Source: Streptomyces sp. NBC_00078
Lineage (GTDB): Bacteria; Actinomycetota; Actinomycetes; Streptomycetales; Streptomycetaceae
Assembly (NCBI RefSeq): GCF_026343335.1
Contig: NZ_JAPELX010000001.1
Span: 3,596,001 to 3,660,000 of the forward strand
Direction of reading: 5' to 3'
Length of the DNA: 64,000 nt
In this document: in pieces, positions 63,845 to 64,000 of the stretch
How positions within the stretch are numbered: position 1 is the stretch's first letter
Layout of the letters: the number at the start of each line of letters is the position of its first letter
Position numbers and translations under genes: made by a program
Notes under the pieces: generated by a model
Told to the model about the DNA's origin: nothing
Database searches by the model: none
The model's input: only the letters and a program-made list of their open reading frames with translations

Positions 63845-64000
63845 CGGCGCCCGCGCCCACGGACGTCTGTGACGTGTGCGGGGCGCTGCTGGCCCAGCGG
63901 GAGGCCGCGAAGGACGCGGGCCGCAGCGGCGAAGTCGGCGACTGCGAACGGGAGTTGCGAGTCGCGCTGGATGAACGGACCGGCGTGCACACCGCCTCCG
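63841..64000 (+). CDS. Small zinc-ribbon-like protein, cut by the right edge
   Basis: The GTG overlaps the preceding stop (GTGA). At least 53 residues, starting VTAPAPTDVCDVCGALL, with a CDVC knuckle near the N-terminus and a single further Cys before the edge. Probably a small metal-binding protein. The end is outside the window, so length and function are unknown. Confidence 0.55.
   Translation, partial: MTAPAPTDVCDVCGALLAQREAAKDAGRSGEVGDCERELRVALDERTGVHTAS

Overview
The window is high-GC DNA from a Streptomyces-type actinomycete. The genus-level signs are a WhiB developmental regulator, the F420 genes fbiA/fbiB, many GTG/TTG starts after GGAGG ribosome sites, six LytR-CpsA-Psr (LCP) wall-polymer ligases in under 20 kb, and DUF397/XRE pairs. 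About 60 protein genes can be supported. No tRNA, rRNA, CRISPR array, insertion sequence or phage module was seen. The species cannot be named from sequence alone.

Layout. 1-4.4 kb: the 5' part of ahcY (minus), a one-chain fructose PTS permease with B-C-A domain order, and a signal-peptidase-like protein that lacks the usual catalytic lysine. 4.4-9.8 kb: a CDF metal transporter, then a sugar-phosphate block (manA, SIS-domain protein, Trm112-like zinc ribbon, manB). 9.9-11 kb: the wreck of a lactate permease gene. 11.1-21.6 kb: DUF3499, a zincin-like protein, DUF5719, a giant membrane glycosyltransferase, whiB, a cupin dioxygenase, fbiA and fbiB. This block keeps the gene set and order known around whiB2/fbiAB in mycobacteria. 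21.7-27.9 kb: DNA glycosylase, Lrp regulator with a divergent SMP-30 lactonase, sugar-nucleotide pyrophosphorylase, peptidoglycan amidase and a TIGR03089 protein.

28-47.6 kb is an envelope island with six LCP genes, a GT2 glycosyltransferase, a thioesterase and a HAD phosphatase. Between the two most similar LCP genes sits an eight-gene minus-strand cassette (about 33.2-40.2 kb). It encodes a MacAB/YknXYZ-like ABC exporter whose adaptor carries a peptidoglycan-binding domain, two paralogous lipoproteins, two paralogous I36-type inhibitor-like secreted proteins and one DUF2690 secreted protein. This is the best candidate for an undescribed system.

47.6-61.6 kb: a Cys/Met-rich copper-binding-type protein, acyl-CoA dehydrogenase, UDP-glucose dehydrogenase, a CGNR zinc-finger protein, two tandem VOC proteins, and two tandem dipeptidases of which one has lost every zinc ligand. 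Then come purE, purK, a GtrA protein, a two-component system and a POT peptide transporter. 61.7-64 kb: a VapBC-like pair with a degenerate PIN protein, a double-DUF397 protein, its XRE partner and two small genes, the last cut by the window edge.

Taken together, mannose and nucleotide-sugar supply (manA, manB, pyrophosphorylase, ugd), glycosyltransferases, LCP ligases and the amidase form a cell-envelope programme. F420 synthesis and the sporulation regulator WhiB are embedded in it.
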